A stretch of 64,000 nucleotides of DNA from an uncultured Verrucomicrobiales bacterium. Its GTDB lineage: Bacteria; Verrucomicrobiota; Verrucomicrobiia; Verrucomicrobiales; Akkermansiaceae. Position numbers and translations under genes: made by a program. Shown piece after piece: positions 34,767 through 44,166 of the stretch; within the stretch, counting starts at the first letter, position 1; each line of letters begins with the position of its first letter. The DNA is taken from assembly GCA_937951675.1 (NCBI GenBank), contig CALFBI010000010.1:57868-121867 (forward strand). Reading direction: 5' to 3'. The notes below the pieces were generated by a model. The model worked only from the letters and a program-made list of their open reading frames with translations, made no database searches and was not told where the DNA came from.

Positions 34767-37430
34767 ATGATGAATTTACAATATCCGTATCGTTTGGCCG
34801 TGACCTTTTTTATAGGAGGCTTGATAGGGCTTTTTTCGTTCGGGTCTCTTTATGCCGAAGAGCCTCAGTCGACTAAGCCATTCATTAATTTAGATGAAAA
34901 ATTATTGGTTGATTCTAATAAAACCCTTCCTTCAGATATTCTCTTAGAAGCGAACTGGTTCGACGGGAATGGGGTTTTACGAATTAGAGCAGGCCGGCAA
35001 GTTGACTACCTCAAGGGAACTACCGCAAAATGGGAATCACTAGGAGCGCTACCAAAGCAACTCACGGCTCCGAAATTCACTCCTTCTAGAAATGGTTTTT
35101 TTGTGCTTGATGGATCAGTTTCAGAAGGGAAACAAGCTGTCTATTATCTTACAAAAGATGAGAATAACAAGAAAGCCCTTACTCTATTAGAACTCCCGCC
35201 TCTTCCTGAAGTTCGTCTGGGGGCAGGGATCGGGGTCATGGATTATAAGCATAAGCCACGTTCTTATTCTTTTTACCGAGAAAAGAAAAAAAAGAAGAAA
35301 AAAGGGGAGGCGTTTCCTCTCGATGTGATGGAAGCGAAGGAAGAGTTCTTTGTGATAGGGGGACAATCCTCGATAGGGGGAAGCGATCCATCGAACTCGG
35401 TATATCGTCTCTCGCTTGATGACCCTAAGAAAGGGGTGAAACGCGAATGGCGTTGGACGAAGGAAGAAGATTTTCCAGGAGAGGCCGTTTCAAATCCACT
35501 TGTAGTAGCTCAAAGCGAAGAGCTCTTTTTGTTTGGTGGGGCGAAACAAGATCAAACGGCCTCACATCAGGTTTGGAGGTATCGTTATCACCCTGGGGAT
35601 GGGATTCGGAATCTTGGGTGGGAGAGCTGCCCAGACTCACCTCAAGGCTTGATCGGCGCGGCTACTGCAGCAACGGGCCAAACTCATATTTTATTAATGG
35701 GAGGAGCGGATCAAATCGGAGGAACCCCTTCGACTAAGGTGAATTCCTTTCATTGTTTAACGCGCACCTGGGTTGCGGTGGGTGAGCGGTTTGCTGGGGC
35801 GCCAGAGAACTTGGCTTATTTTTTCACCGGAAAGGAATTTAAAGTTTCGGTTAAAGATACCAATGTTTACCGGATTTTGGCCTATGAAAAACAAGGCCAA
35901 ATTCAATTTTCGCGTTGGATGATGCAAAAGTCCGTCAAGAGCCTGAGTGTCCTCGATTATGGGGTGATTCTTTTATATTTCTTAGCAATGGCGGGGATTG
36001 GGGTGTATTTCGCTAGAAAGCAAAATAGTGCTGAAGAATTCGCGGTCGGAAGCCGGAAAGTCAAATGGTGGGCGGCTTCACTGAGTTTCTTTGCAACCGC
36101 AGCAAGCTCGATTAGCTTCATGGCAGTTCCTGCTCAGGCTTATGGCTCGAGCATGATCTGGACCGCATCAGCCGTGTTTTTAATTGGGGGGTTCTTACTC
36201 CAGGCTTATTTGATGTTCCCTCTGCTTCGTCGTTTGAAGCTGACTTCAACTTACGCTTATTTAGAGAGCCGTTTCCATCCTGCAGTGCGTTATGTGGCGA
36301 GTGTGCAGTTTATCTTATTTCAACTTTTAGGGCGAATGAGTGTGGTGCTTCTTCTTCCTAGTATTGCGATTCATGCCGTAACGGGGCTCGATATTTTCAC
36401 GGCGGTTGCGATTATGGGGATTTTGACCACCATTTATACTGCTTTTGGTGGATTCGAGGCCGTTATCTGGACCGATGTTGTGCAGGGTGTGATGATGCTA
36501 GGAGGTTTGATCTTAATGATTGTTGTAGCTCTTGGTGCAATGGATGGAGGTTTCTCAGAATATCTTGAGGTTGGTGGCGAATACGACCGCACTCGCCTTT
36601 TCTATTTTGATGGGGATTGGACTCAGCCTATTATTTGGGTATTTTTAGTGCAGACCATTGTCAACCAAGCGGCGTTTGCTTCAGACCAAACTCAGGCTCA
36701 GCGAGTGTTTGCCACGCCAATGAAAGAAGTGCGTAAATTAGCCTTTGGTTTCATGGTTTGTAGTGTAGTGATCTCTTTGACCGTAGGTTTCTTAGGGACC
36801 TTACTCTTTACTTTCTTCCATGCGAACCCGACTGATTTGAGCCCTGACATGAAGACTGATGCCGTGGTGCCTCTCTTCATGATTCAGCGTTTGCCAGTAG
36901 GAATTGCCGGTCTTATTATTGCCTGCCTCTTTGCGGCATCGATGTCGACTGTCTCAAGTGGGATGAATTCAGTAGCAGTTGTTATTTCGGAGGATTTCTT
37001 TAAGCGCTTTCGGCCTAAGGCGAGTGATCGTGAGCTTCTTTTCTGTATGAAGTTCACTTCTATTATCGCAGGTGTTATAGGGACTGGGACCGCGCTTTAC
37101 ATGGCGAGTATGAACCTTACTTCCATGTTCGAAACTTTTAGCCGGGTCGTTTCATTACTTGGTGGAGGGTTCATTGGGATCTATATTCTAGGGATGTTTA
37201 CGACGCGAGCGAATACAGCTGGTGTGGTTTGCGGAGCGGTGGCAGCGGTGCTTGCCTCACTTTATATGCAATTTTTCTCTAATATTACCTTTCTCATGCA
37301 TCTCCCGATTTCGGTCGCTTCGTGTGTAACGGTTGGGTATTTATCGAGTTGGATTTTACCATTTGGGAAAGCGAAAGATCTTGCCGGGTTGACTCTCTTT
37401 ACGATGTTACCTGAATCGGGAGAAAAGTGA
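34767..37430 (+). CDS. Sodium:solute symporter (SSS) with N-terminal Kelch domain
   Basis: 887 residues. Signal-anchor (about 1-30), then a beta-propeller of Kelch-like repeats (to about 385) visible as FVIGGQSSIGGS, LFLFGGAKQD and ILLMGGADQIGG. The C-terminal half (about 395-887) is a 13-14-span SSS transporter, with the family segment NSAEEFAVGSRKV and WAASLSFFATAASSISF. The propeller is probably periplasmic and may bind or trim the sugar before uptake. A run of seven Lys near residue 175 is encoded by an A-rich tract (35281-35307) that could slip. Upstream Gfo/Idh gene is 68 bases away. Confidence 0.88.
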   Translation: MMNLQYPYRLAVTFFIGGLIGLFSFGSLYAEEPQSTKPFINLDEKLLVDSNKTLPSDILLEANWFDGNGVLRIRAGRQVDYLKGTTAKWESLGALPKQLTAPKFTPSRNGFFVLDGSVSEGKQAVYYLTKDENNKKALTLLELPPLPEVRLGAGIGVMDYKHKPRSYSFYREKKKKKKKGEAFPLDVMEAKEEFFVIGGQSSIGGSDPSNSVYRLSLDDPKKGVKREWRWTKEEDFPGEAVSNPLVVAQSEELFLFGGAKQDQTASHQVWRYRYHPGDGIRNLGWESCPDSPQGLIGAATAATGQTHILLMGGADQIGGTPSTKVNSFHCLTRTWVAVGERFAGAPENLAYFFTGKEFKVSVKDTNVYRILAYEKQGQIQFSRWMMQKSVKSLSVLDYGVILLYFLAMAGIGVYFARKQNSAEEFAVGSRKVKWWAASLSFFATAASSISFMAVPAQAYGSSMIWTASAVFLIGGFLLQAYLMFPLLRRLKLTSTYAYLESRFHPAVRYVASVQFILFQLLGRMSVVLLLPSIAIHAVTGLDIFTAVAIMGILTTIYTAFGGFEAVIWTDVVQGVMMLGGLILMIVVALGAMDGGFSEYLEVGGEYDRTRLFYFDGDWTQPIIWVFLVQTIVNQAAFASDQTQAQRVFATPMKEVRKLAFGFMVCSVVISLTVGFLGTLLFTFFHANPTDLSPDMKTDAVVPLFMIQRLPVGIAGLIIACLFAASMSTVSSGMNSVAVVISEDFFKRFRPKASDRELLFCMKFTSIIAGVIGTGTALYMASMNLTSMFETFSRVVSLLGGGFIGIYILGMFTTRANTAGVVCGAVAAVLASLYMQFFSNITFLMHLPISVASCVTVGYLSSWILPFGKAKDLAGLTLFTMLPESGEK

Positions 37431-37448
37431 GAATTGAAAACTTCACGA

Positions 37449-37477
37449 GCCTCTTTGTAGGATAACGGCAAAGAGGC
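37449..37477. terminator. Hairpin after the symporter gene, possible weak terminator
   Basis: A perfect 9-bp stem (GCCTCTTTG at 37449-37457 and CAAAGAGGC at 37469-37477) with an 11-base loop. It is not followed by a solid T-run, so termination would be weak; it may also regulate the AraC gene. Confidence 0.4.
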
Positions 37478-37546
37478 AAAGTGTTGATTTTGTAACGCTC
37501 AAGAATACCCTTTACAGAATAAAGGTCCCAGATCACTTTTGCGGGA

Positions 37547-38356
37547 GTGAATATCTTCGCTGAAAATAGCCGACATTATATTGGTGATATCAATTATGCG
37601 AAAGGTGGGGTTTACGGACCACGTGTGTCGCAGGCGGCATTGCTTGTAGGTATTTTTGAAGGGAGTGTGAAAATTAGTGTTGATGGGATTGAAAAAGTTA
37701 CCTTGCACGCAGGGGAAGTGACTTTGATGCCGCCAGGCTCTGAAGAGTTGTATGAGTTTTCACAAGAAAGCACGACGAGCCAATGGTGGTGTGACTGGAA
37801 GCATCCTGATATGGACAAGGAAATGCGTGCCCAATTAGATTCATTATCACAGATTGTGCCAATGAATGCTCGCATGAACCAAATTTTACAATTGGGTCTC
37901 GATACGCAAAAAAATGGAAGTGCTCTTGTTGCGGATGCTCTTGCCCGTGCGCTTTATTATGAGTTTTTAAAAGAAGCCGGTTTTAAAATGAAGGGCTTGA
38001 TCGATGTCGAACAGCGAGTGCCGCCTCTCATTCGGGAAGCCCGTCGCTGGATTGATGCTCAGTTCGAATACCCGATGGAAGTAGCTGATATCGCAAAGGT
38101 AGTGGGGATTAGTTCAGGGCATTTGAGCCGTCTTTTTAAGCAGCATTATGGTAAATCAGCGCGAGATTATCTTTGGGATAAGAGGATTTTAGAAGCTTCT
38201 CGCTATCTTTCAGAAACAGGTTGGCCCATTTCTGAGATTAGTAAAAAAGTAGGATTTCAAACGCCTTATCATTTCTCTCGTATGTTTAAGCAAAAGAAAG
38301 GGATGACTCCTAAAGATTATCGCAAGCAAAAATGGTTTGATCACCGGGCTTCTTAA
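37547..38356 (+). CDS. AraC-family transcriptional regulator
   Basis: 269 residues starting at GTG; an in-frame TAA at 37520-37522 leaves little room for another start. N-terminal cupin sugar-sensing domain (about 20-90, with AGEVTLMPPG). C-terminal tandem helix-turn-helix (about 165-265): VADIAKVVGISSGHLSRLF and ISKKVGFQTPYHFSRMFK. Such regulators activate nearby sugar genes when bound to inducer. Placed between the symporter and an isomerase, it is the likely controller of this locus. Confidence 0.9.
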   Translation: MNIFAENSRHYIGDINYAKGGVYGPRVSQAALLVGIFEGSVKISVDGIEKVTLHAGEVTLMPPGSEELYEFSQESTTSQWWCDWKHPDMDKEMRAQLDSLSQIVPMNARMNQILQLGLDTQKNGSALVADALARALYYEFLKEAGFKMKGLIDVEQRVPPLIREARRWIDAQFEYPMEVADIAKVVGISSGHLSRLFKQHYGKSARDYLWDKRILEASRYLSETGWPISEISKKVGFQTPYHFSRMFKQKKGMTPKDYRKQKWFDHRAS

Positions 38357-38444
38357 GTAGGTTTTAAAGTGAGACGTTCATTATGGATGTAAGAGAAACA
38401 AAACTTTTCTTGCAAAATTTGTTGCATGCAATAAATTTCAAGAG

Positions 38445-39266
38445 ATGAGTTACCAAGAATTAGCCATCCACACTTATACGACGAAGCCGTGGTCCATTAC
38501 AGAGTGCATTGAAAATTATGCTAAAAAGGGAGTTGGTGGGATTTCAATCTGGAGAGAAACAGTGGCAGGGCACGATCTTTCCCAAGTGAGCCAGCACTTG
38601 AAAGATGCTGGAGTGAAGCCTGTAGCTCACGTTCGGGGTGGTTTTTTTACAGGACTTACTCAGGCTGACCGTGATTTAGCGCATCAAAAAAACTTAGAAA
38701 CAATCAAGGAGGCAGAAGCGCTGGGTTGCCCTCAGATCGTATTAGTCTGCGGAGCGACAGTGGGCCAAACGCCTCAAACGAATTTCGAACAAATTGTAGA
38801 AGGTCTCGCGAAAATGGCAGATGTCGCTAAGGAAGCTGGTATTTTGTTATCTGTCGAACCATTGCATCCTATGTATGCAGGGGATCGCTCAGCTATTTGT
38901 AATATGAAAACCGCTAATGATCTTTGCGAAAGAGTGGCGCGCCCTAATGTAGGAGTAGCACTCGACGTTTTTCATGTTTGGTGGGATGTTGATCTTGAAG
39001 CCGAAACTCGTAGGTGTGCCGAAAATGGTTGGTTAATCGGGTATCATATTTGTGACTTCAAACCTGAAATGGATCACCTTTTGTTGGACCGAGGCTTAAT
39101 GGGGGAAGGTTGTATCCCTCTCAAAGAAATTGATAACCTGATGACCGATGTCGGATTTAAAGGACATAAAGAAGTCGAAGTGTTCTCTCGGAAATGGTGG
39201 TCTGAAAACCAACACGATTACCTCAATACTATTTTAGAAACTTATGATCGTATTTACCGGTCTTAA
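38445..39266 (+). CDS. Sugar phosphate isomerase/epimerase (xylose isomerase-like TIM barrel)
   Basis: 273 residues. An AP-endonuclease-2 / IolE-like TIM barrel. Metal-site candidates are the Glu in SVEPLHPMYAGDRS, the Asp/His in ALDVFHVWWD, and the Glu in KEVEVFSRKWW. Such enzymes epimerise or isomerise keto-sugars or inosose, matching the Gfo/Idh partners. It is 44 bases upstream of the next Gfo/Idh gene. The leader contains a 10-bp palindrome TTGCATGCAA (38422-38431) that could be an operator. Confidence 0.87.
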   Translation: MSYQELAIHTYTTKPWSITECIENYAKKGVGGISIWRETVAGHDLSQVSQHLKDAGVKPVAHVRGGFFTGLTQADRDLAHQKNLETIKEAEALGCPQIVLVCGATVGQTPQTNFEQIVEGLAKMADVAKEAGILLSVEPLHPMYAGDRSAICNMKTANDLCERVARPNVGVALDVFHVWWDVDLEAETRRCAENGWLIGYHICDFKPEMDHLLLDRGLMGEGCIPLKEIDNLMTDVGFKGHKEVEVFSRKWWSENQHDYLNTILETYDRIYRS

Positions 39267-39309
39267 GGATAAAGAGATTAATTTATAAACAAATAACGAA
39301 CGAAGAAAT

Positions 39310-40461
39310 ATGGCTGAAAAGAAAATAGGAATTATTATGAACGGCGTCACAGGACGCATGGGGACTAACCAGCACCTTGTCCGCTCCATCCTCGCGATTA
39401 TAGAGCAAGGCGGAGTAAGTTATAAAGGTGACCGTCTTGTTCCGGACCCTATTTTAACAGGGCGTAACGAAGATAAGCTTCGTCAGCTTGCTGAAGAATA
39501 TGGAGTGGAGAAGTATTCAACTGACCTTGATTCCGTCATTGCAGATGATTATTATCAGGTGTTTTTCGATGCTTCCGGAACGCCTTACCGCGCCGCATTC
39601 TTGGAGAAAGCGATTGCAGCAGGAAAACATATCTATTGTGAAAAACCAATTGCAGAGTCCTACGAGGAATCACTTCGTGTGGCAAAACTTGCGGAAGAAG
39701 CTGGAGTCAAAAATGGTGCCGTGCAAGATAAGCTTTGGCTTCCAGGGATTCGTAAATTCTTAGCTCTTAAAGAGCAAGGGTTCTTCGGGAAAATTCTCTC
39801 GGTGCGTGGCGAATTTGGTTACTGGGTTTTCACAGGTCACATTGATGATCAACCTGCTCAACGTCCAAGTTGGAATTACCGTTCGGAAGACGGTGGAGGT
39901 ATGATTGTTGATATGCACTGCCACTGGCGTTACGTGATTGATAATCTTTTCGGTAATGTGAATTCGGTATTCTGCCATAAAGCGACTCACATTCCTGAGC
40001 GTGTTGATGAAAATGGTAAACCTTACCCATGCACGGCGGATGATTCCGCTTACGCGATGTTTAAGACAGACGAAGATATTATTTGTCAGTTTAACTCATC
40101 ATGGAATGTGCGTGTTCGCCGCGATGATCTTTTGACGATGCAGGTCGATGGAACTCATGGTTCTGCGATTGTAGGCTTGCGTAAATGCTGGACACAAGGA
40201 GCGGCATCTACACCTAAGCCAGTTTGGAATCCTGATATTGATTCCCCAATTGATTATTATGATGGATGGTCAGAGTGCCCAGATACAACGACTTATGATA
40301 ATGCCTTTAAAGTGCAGTGGGAAGAATTCTTAAAGCACTTAGTTGATGATGACCACGCGTTCCCTTGGACTCTTCGTGATGCGGCAAAAGGAGTTCAGCT
40401 TGCTGAACTATCACTTGTTTCTCATGATAAAGGAGCTTGGGTCGACGTTCCTAAGGACTAA
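39310..40461 (+). CDS. Gfo/Idh/MocA-family oxidoreductase
   Basis: 383 residues. Rossmann start KIGIIMNGVTGRMG, active-site EKP in HIYCEKPIAES, and conserved histidines in VDMHCHWRYVIDNLF. A substantial proportion of codons end in C or T. Closes the carbohydrate locus and is followed by a strong terminator. With two other family members in the locus, it may handle one redox step of a 3-keto-sugar route. Confidence 0.88.
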   Translation: MAEKKIGIIMNGVTGRMGTNQHLVRSILAIIEQGGVSYKGDRLVPDPILTGRNEDKLRQLAEEYGVEKYSTDLDSVIADDYYQVFFDASGTPYRAAFLEKAIAAGKHIYCEKPIAESYEESLRVAKLAEEAGVKNGAVQDKLWLPGIRKFLALKEQGFFGKILSVRGEFGYWVFTGHIDDQPAQRPSWNYRSEDGGGMIVDMHCHWRYVIDNLFGNVNSVFCHKATHIPERVDENGKPYPCTADDSAYAMFKTDEDIICQFNSSWNVRVRRDDLLTMQVDGTHGSAIVGLRKCWTQGAASTPKPVWNPDIDSPIDYYDGWSECPDTTTYDNAFKVQWEEFLKHLVDDDHAFPWTLRDAAKGVQLAELSLVSHDKGAWVDVPKD

Positions 40462-40486
40462 CTCGATCGAGTTTACCTAAACTTTC

Positions 40487-40518
40487 AGCTCTGACACTGA
40501 GGTGTCAGAGCTTTTTTA
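40487..40518 (+). terminator. Terminator of the carbohydrate locus
   Basis: An 11-bp perfect stem (AGCTCTGACAC at 40487-40497, complement at 40502-40512) with a 4-base loop is followed by six T. It ends the isomerase-oxidoreductase unit. Confidence 0.9.
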
Positions 40519-40564
40519 TGGTGCCGAACTTACGTTTTTAGACATAAGGTGTCGTTCGATCATC

Positions 40565-41383
40565 ATGACCTTAGAGCAAAAAAAAATTAAATGGTGGGAG
40601 TGGATTACTCTTCTCAGTTTAGATGCTCCCATCGTTGCGGTGACCTGGTATGCTTTTGTGGTAAAGACCTTAAAGCTGACTCACCTTTCGATGGTTTTTC
40701 CAGTGCTGCTTTTTTTAGCAGTATGGTGGATTTATAGCTTAGACCGATTAATTGATGTTAAAAAGCGTCCTAAAAAAAGGCATCAAAGAAGGCATCTATT
40801 TTATGCGCAAAAAAGCACGTCATTTTCTATCATTTTGGGCGTTGTGTCCGTTTTTTTAGGAGTGGGAGTATTTGCTTTACCTCGTGCCATGGTAAGTTCT
40901 TCGGTCCCTCTTGTGGTGATGGTTGTGGGGTATGGGTTGTTGGCCTTACTTCAGAAAAAAATGAAGTATCGAAGCTCGGTGCTCAAAAATGTGATCGCTT
41001 CTCTGGCCTTTGGAGGAGGGGTTTTTTTGGTGCCCACATTTTACTCCTTAGATAGTATTTATATAGCTTTGGTTCTGATGTTGGCGGGGCTCTGTTTCAT
41101 TAATATGCAGCTTATAGATGTTTGGGAAACAGAAGAACAAGGGAGGGGTGTTTATGTTTCTTTGTTTGGAATAGCACTGGCAGTGAGTTGGTTGTTTTCC
41201 TACCTTTGGCTAGAGTGGCAGGCAGAAACATTGCTTTTTGCTTCTTATTTCTGGGTTGTTGCCAGCTCTTTGTTTTTGATGCTAGGGCTTCATTTTTCTC
41301 GCAGATTATTTTCATTGGAGATTCTAAGGTTTATGATTGATGTTTCTCTATGGTTGCCTGTCATGATTTTTTTATGGATTTAG
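40565..41383 (+). CDS. Multi-pass membrane protein, UbiA-like pattern
   Basis: 272 residues from the ATG at 40565; the frame is open farther upstream but runs into the terminator hairpin. About eight membrane spans. A WWIYSLDRLIDVKKRP segment after the second span resembles the first Asp-rich motif of UbiA-type prenyltransferases, and a second Asp segment, INMQLIDVWETEEQG, comes in the right relative place. UbiA enzymes attach isoprenoid tails at the membrane, but the overall similarity is not clear enough to say more. No co-transcribed partner is evident. Confidence 0.55.
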   Translation: MTLEQKKIKWWEWITLLSLDAPIVAVTWYAFVVKTLKLTHLSMVFPVLLFLAVWWIYSLDRLIDVKKRPKKRHQRRHLFYAQKSTSFSIILGVVSVFLGVGVFALPRAMVSSSVPLVVMVVGYGLLALLQKKMKYRSSVLKNVIASLAFGGGVFLVPTFYSLDSIYIALVLMLAGLCFINMQLIDVWETEEQGRGVYVSLFGIALAVSWLFSYLWLEWQAETLLFASYFWVVASSLFLMLGLHFSRRLFSLEILRFMIDVSLWLPVMIFLWI

Positions 41384-41471
41384 GTTTATTGAGAGAAACG
41401 CCCATCAAAGCTTGATTTCAGCTCAAGAGGCTGGTTGCTTATGAGGAGTCAGTTTCTTTTACTTTTTTCTT

Positions 41472-42293
41472 ATGTCAGCCGGTTCAACCATCATTTGTCG
41501 CCCCAGTAAGTGGTTTATTTGGAGAGCTCTCGCTATTTTTACGATGCTGAGCTTATTTTCTCTTTATTTTCTCTATGATTGGAAAGTAGGATACCCGAAA
41601 AGTAATTTTGCGTATTACGTTCATCAAGCTTTTGAGAAAGACCTTAAAGAGTCTTTTGCTAAACATCGTGAAGAGGGGCGTTCTGACGAAGAATGGATCA
41701 CTTACGCTCGAGCACAAAAAGTGTCTTTTCCTGAAGAAATGGAAGCTCTGCCAAAGGGGGTAGACTCTGATATGTCATGGCCAGAAATCACTCAAGATAT
41801 CGAACTTCTTCGTCGAGATGGTTGGCATAAGCTCTGGCTCGATTATTCAAAGAAAGCCAAGCTTAAATCGGAACCAGGGCCTAAACCCAAAAGCGTCGCG
41901 GCAATTAAAGAGCAACTTTATTGGGCGATTGGAGTAGCTGTTTTAGCGCTCGGGGCACTGTTATTATTGTTCCGAAATTTAAGTCGAAGGATGAAGGCGG
42001 ACCTGGAAGCGTATTACGCACCCGGAGGTCAAAAGATTTTATTTACACAGATCAAGAGAATCGATGCGCGTAAATGGAAAAGCAAAGGGCTAGCGACTAT
42101 ATTTTATCAAACAGAGGGCGGGAAAGATAAGAAAGCTCGGATCGATGGAATGATTTATGGGCAATTTGATGCTGAAAAAGGGCAACCTGCGGAGCAGCTC
42201 TATCAACGAGTCGTTGAGAATTTTAAAGGAGAGTTAATCGAATTGGTCGAAGTTGACGAAGACGAAGAGTCAGAAACCGAATCAAACTCTTAA
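41472..42293 (+). CDS. Membrane protein, unknown function
   Basis: 273 residues with two predicted spans (about 18-36 and 152-170). The segment between them (about 100 residues, Lys/Glu-rich) is likely periplasmic and the C-terminal 100 residues cytoplasmic, with an acidic end. The C-terminal part has an LEAYYAPGGQKILFTQIKRIDARKWKSKG beta-like pattern, reminiscent of PH-like membrane-protein domains. No family recognised. It precedes acpP by 121 bases. Confidence 0.6.
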   Translation: MSAGSTIICRPSKWFIWRALAIFTMLSLFSLYFLYDWKVGYPKSNFAYYVHQAFEKDLKESFAKHREEGRSDEEWITYARAQKVSFPEEMEALPKGVDSDMSWPEITQDIELLRRDGWHKLWLDYSKKAKLKSEPGPKPKSVAAIKEQLYWAIGVAVLALGALLLLFRNLSRRMKADLEAYYAPGGQKILFTQIKRIDARKWKSKGLATIFYQTEGGKDKKARIDGMIYGQFDAEKGQPAEQLYQRVVENFKGELIELVEVDEDEESETESNS

Positions 42294-42414
42294 AATGGAG
42301 TTTGGAGAGGGGCTCGAGTTAAAAAATTATTAAAGAGTGTTAACTTTTTCTTGTTGTTAACCCTGATCAAGGGTTCATAATCAAAAAATCTTAAAACAAA
42401 CACCAGCAAACTAA

Positions 42415-42657
42415 ATGTCAGAGCAAAATATTGAAGAAAAGGTTAGCGAAATCATCGTTGAACAACTTGGCGTAAACGCTGATCAAATTAAGCCTGAGGC
42501 AAAATTGATCGAAGATCTGGGAGCTGATTCCCTTGATGCTGTTGAACTCGTCATGGCGGTTGAAGAAGAGTTCGAAATTGAAGTTCCAGATGAAGAAGCT
42601 GAAAAGCTTGCGGCAGTAGGTGATATTATTGCTTACGTCGAAAAGGTTCTTTCCTAA
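42415..42657 (+). CDS. acpP: Acyl carrier protein
   Basis: 80 residues, acidic. The phosphopantetheine attachment site is DSL with Ser39 ([11 protein letters not shown]). It carries growing acyl chains in fatty-acid synthesis. No fab genes adjoin it, but accA follows three genes later. It ends in its own terminator; there is no Shine-Dalgarno sequence before the ATG. Confidence 0.96.
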   Translation: MSEQNIEEKVSEIIVEQLGVNADQIKPEAKLIEDLGADSLDAVELVMAVEEEFEIEVPDEEAEKLAAVGDIIAYVEKVLS

Positions 42658-42679
42658 ACGACCTTACTTAAATTTTTTT

Positions 42680-42714
42680 AAGGATAGGCTCTTCTTTGAG
42701 TCTATCCTTTTTGT
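42680..42714 (+). terminator. Terminator of acpP
   Basis: A 13-bp stem, with one G-T wobble, between 42680-42692 and 42697-42709 is followed by a T-run ending near 42712. It lies about 25 bases past the acpP stop. Confidence 0.82.
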
Positions 42715-42753
42715 TGCATTCCCCTTCTATTAAGGGATGATAGTGACTTAAAA

Positions 42754-43275
42754 GTGAAGCCAGATAATATTCAATACGCGCTCGAAGAGACAAAAGTCAT
42801 TTATGAGCCCGATCGGCGTATCGAAACCTTTGGGTCGACTCGGTTCGAGTTCTTAATGATGAGTGAACTGATGGATCAAGTCGGGCAAGTGCGGATCAGA
42901 ACTGGTGAAGTTGAGGCTCAGAAACCACAAATTATTAAACCTGATGGTTACGAAGAGATTGAATTCGAAGGCTTTAATGAAGAAGCGCGTGAGTTTTTTA
43001 ACTATCTTAAAAACAAAGGGCATAATTTAGCTTTTCTAAAATATGGATTTGTCTTCAAAAGAACAGAAGTCAAAGAGAGTGTTGTTAATGAAAATTTTGA
43101 TCACCTCAAAGAGAAGTTGCTGTCAGAAGCTCGTCGAGAAGGGAACCCTGCTAAGGCTCTGATTCAGGGAGTTGATGATGCGTGGGAATATTCGCTATTG
43201 AAGTTCACTATCGAGATGATTCAGAAATCATCGGATATCAACGCCTTCGATTTTCATCGGAAGGGACTTTTGTAG
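42754..43275 (+). CDS. Conserved protein of unknown function
   Basis: 173 residues, starting at GTG with no in-frame ATG upstream. An acidic, soluble protein, rich in charged helices. Conserved-looking stretches are EPDRRIETFGSTRFEF near the start and GVDDAWEYSLLKFTIEMI near the end. I believe related unknown proteins occur in Verrucomicrobia, but I cannot name a domain. It lies 18 bases before the LysM gene, so the two are likely co-transcribed. Confidence 0.7.
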   Translation: MKPDNIQYALEETKVIYEPDRRIETFGSTRFEFLMMSELMDQVGQVRIRTGEVEAQKPQIIKPDGYEEIEFEGFNEEAREFFNYLKNKGHNLAFLKYGFVFKRTEVKESVVNENFDHLKEKLLSEARREGNPAKALIQGVDDAWEYSLLKFTIEMIQKSSDINAFDFHRKGLL

Positions 43276-43293
43276 GAAGTTTTTTTTGGAATC

Positions 43294-44151
43294 ATGAAGC
43301 TCTCTCTTGCCTTTAAGTTTTTGGCTCTCCTTGTCGTGATAGGTGCTGTGGGAGGCACTTTTTGGGGAGTAACATTCATGATGGAGAAATTTGGGAATCC
43401 ACAAAATCAAGTGAATGTGGTGGATCAGGTGCTTCAAGAAAACCAAGGGGATGCTGAATTCCAGAATCCAAGTGAGCAGGCTTATCGGCGTATTTCAGAT
43501 CTTTTTAACGCGGGGAAATGGGAGGAAGCGCAAGAAAAACTTCATTTCGTTACGCTGTTTTATCCTGAGCATGCTTTGAGGGCTAAAAAAGCTTTGGGGC
43601 AAATACGGTTAGATCAACTTTTGTCCTCTAAAGTTCAGGGTTCGAAAAAACAATACACCGTTCAGCGAGGAGACTCCTATCGAAAAATAGCAGCGCAGCA
43701 TCAAATGAATTTGAGTCATTTGTATTATATTAACGGCATTTTAAATGAAAAGCGGCTGCGCCCCGGTGATCTTCTCTGGGTAGAATCATTGGATTTAAAA
43801 TTGATGATACGATTTAAAGAGAAAACCTGTGAACTTTGGCAAAATGAAGGGAAAGATTTTTTAGCGATTTACCCTTTGGAGTCGGTATCAAAAATAAAAA
43901 GTAAAAAAGCCTTTTTGAGTAGTCGGGTAAAATCCCTTTTAGCCTATCGGAAGACGGCTCCAATATTGCCAACTCACCCACAGTTTAGATTTTTACCAAA
44001 ATCTATTTTTTTTACTCATGGAGAATTGGAGTTACGAGCTTCTGAGAGGCCTTCGCCTGCCGAATTTTATGGAGCGACTCTTTCGAGAACTCATTTAGAT
44101 GAGTTATCGATGTTACTTAGGGCTGGCACACCCGTTGAAATTTTCTTTTAA
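43294..44151 (+). CDS. LysM-domain membrane-anchored protein
   Basis: 285 residues. One N-terminal membrane anchor (about 5-32). A TPR-like helix pair near 60-105, then a LysM module (about 120-170: YTVQRGDSYRKIAAQHQ to LRPGDLLWV) that binds peptidoglycan or glycan. The C-terminal 110 residues begin LKLMIRFKEKTCEL and resemble the layout of an L,D-transpeptidase-like or YkuD-associated domain, but the catalytic Cys/His is not evident. Likely periplasmic. It stands 15 bases before accA. Confidence 0.72.
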   Translation: MKLSLAFKFLALLVVIGAVGGTFWGVTFMMEKFGNPQNQVNVVDQVLQENQGDAEFQNPSEQAYRRISDLFNAGKWEEAQEKLHFVTLFYPEHALRAKKALGQIRLDQLLSSKVQGSKKQYTVQRGDSYRKIAAQHQMNLSHLYYINGILNEKRLRPGDLLWVESLDLKLMIRFKEKTCELWQNEGKDFLAIYPLESVSKIKSKKAFLSSRVKSLLAYRKTAPILPTHPQFRFLPKSIFFTHGELELRASERPSPAEFYGATLSRTHLDELSMLLRAGTPVEIFF

Positions 44152-44166
44152 TCCCGCTTAACCACT

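Noticed and set aside
37520..37546. Upstream extension of the AraC-type gene to an ATG
   Set aside because: An in-frame TAA at 37520-37522 blocks the frame, so GTG at 37547 stands.
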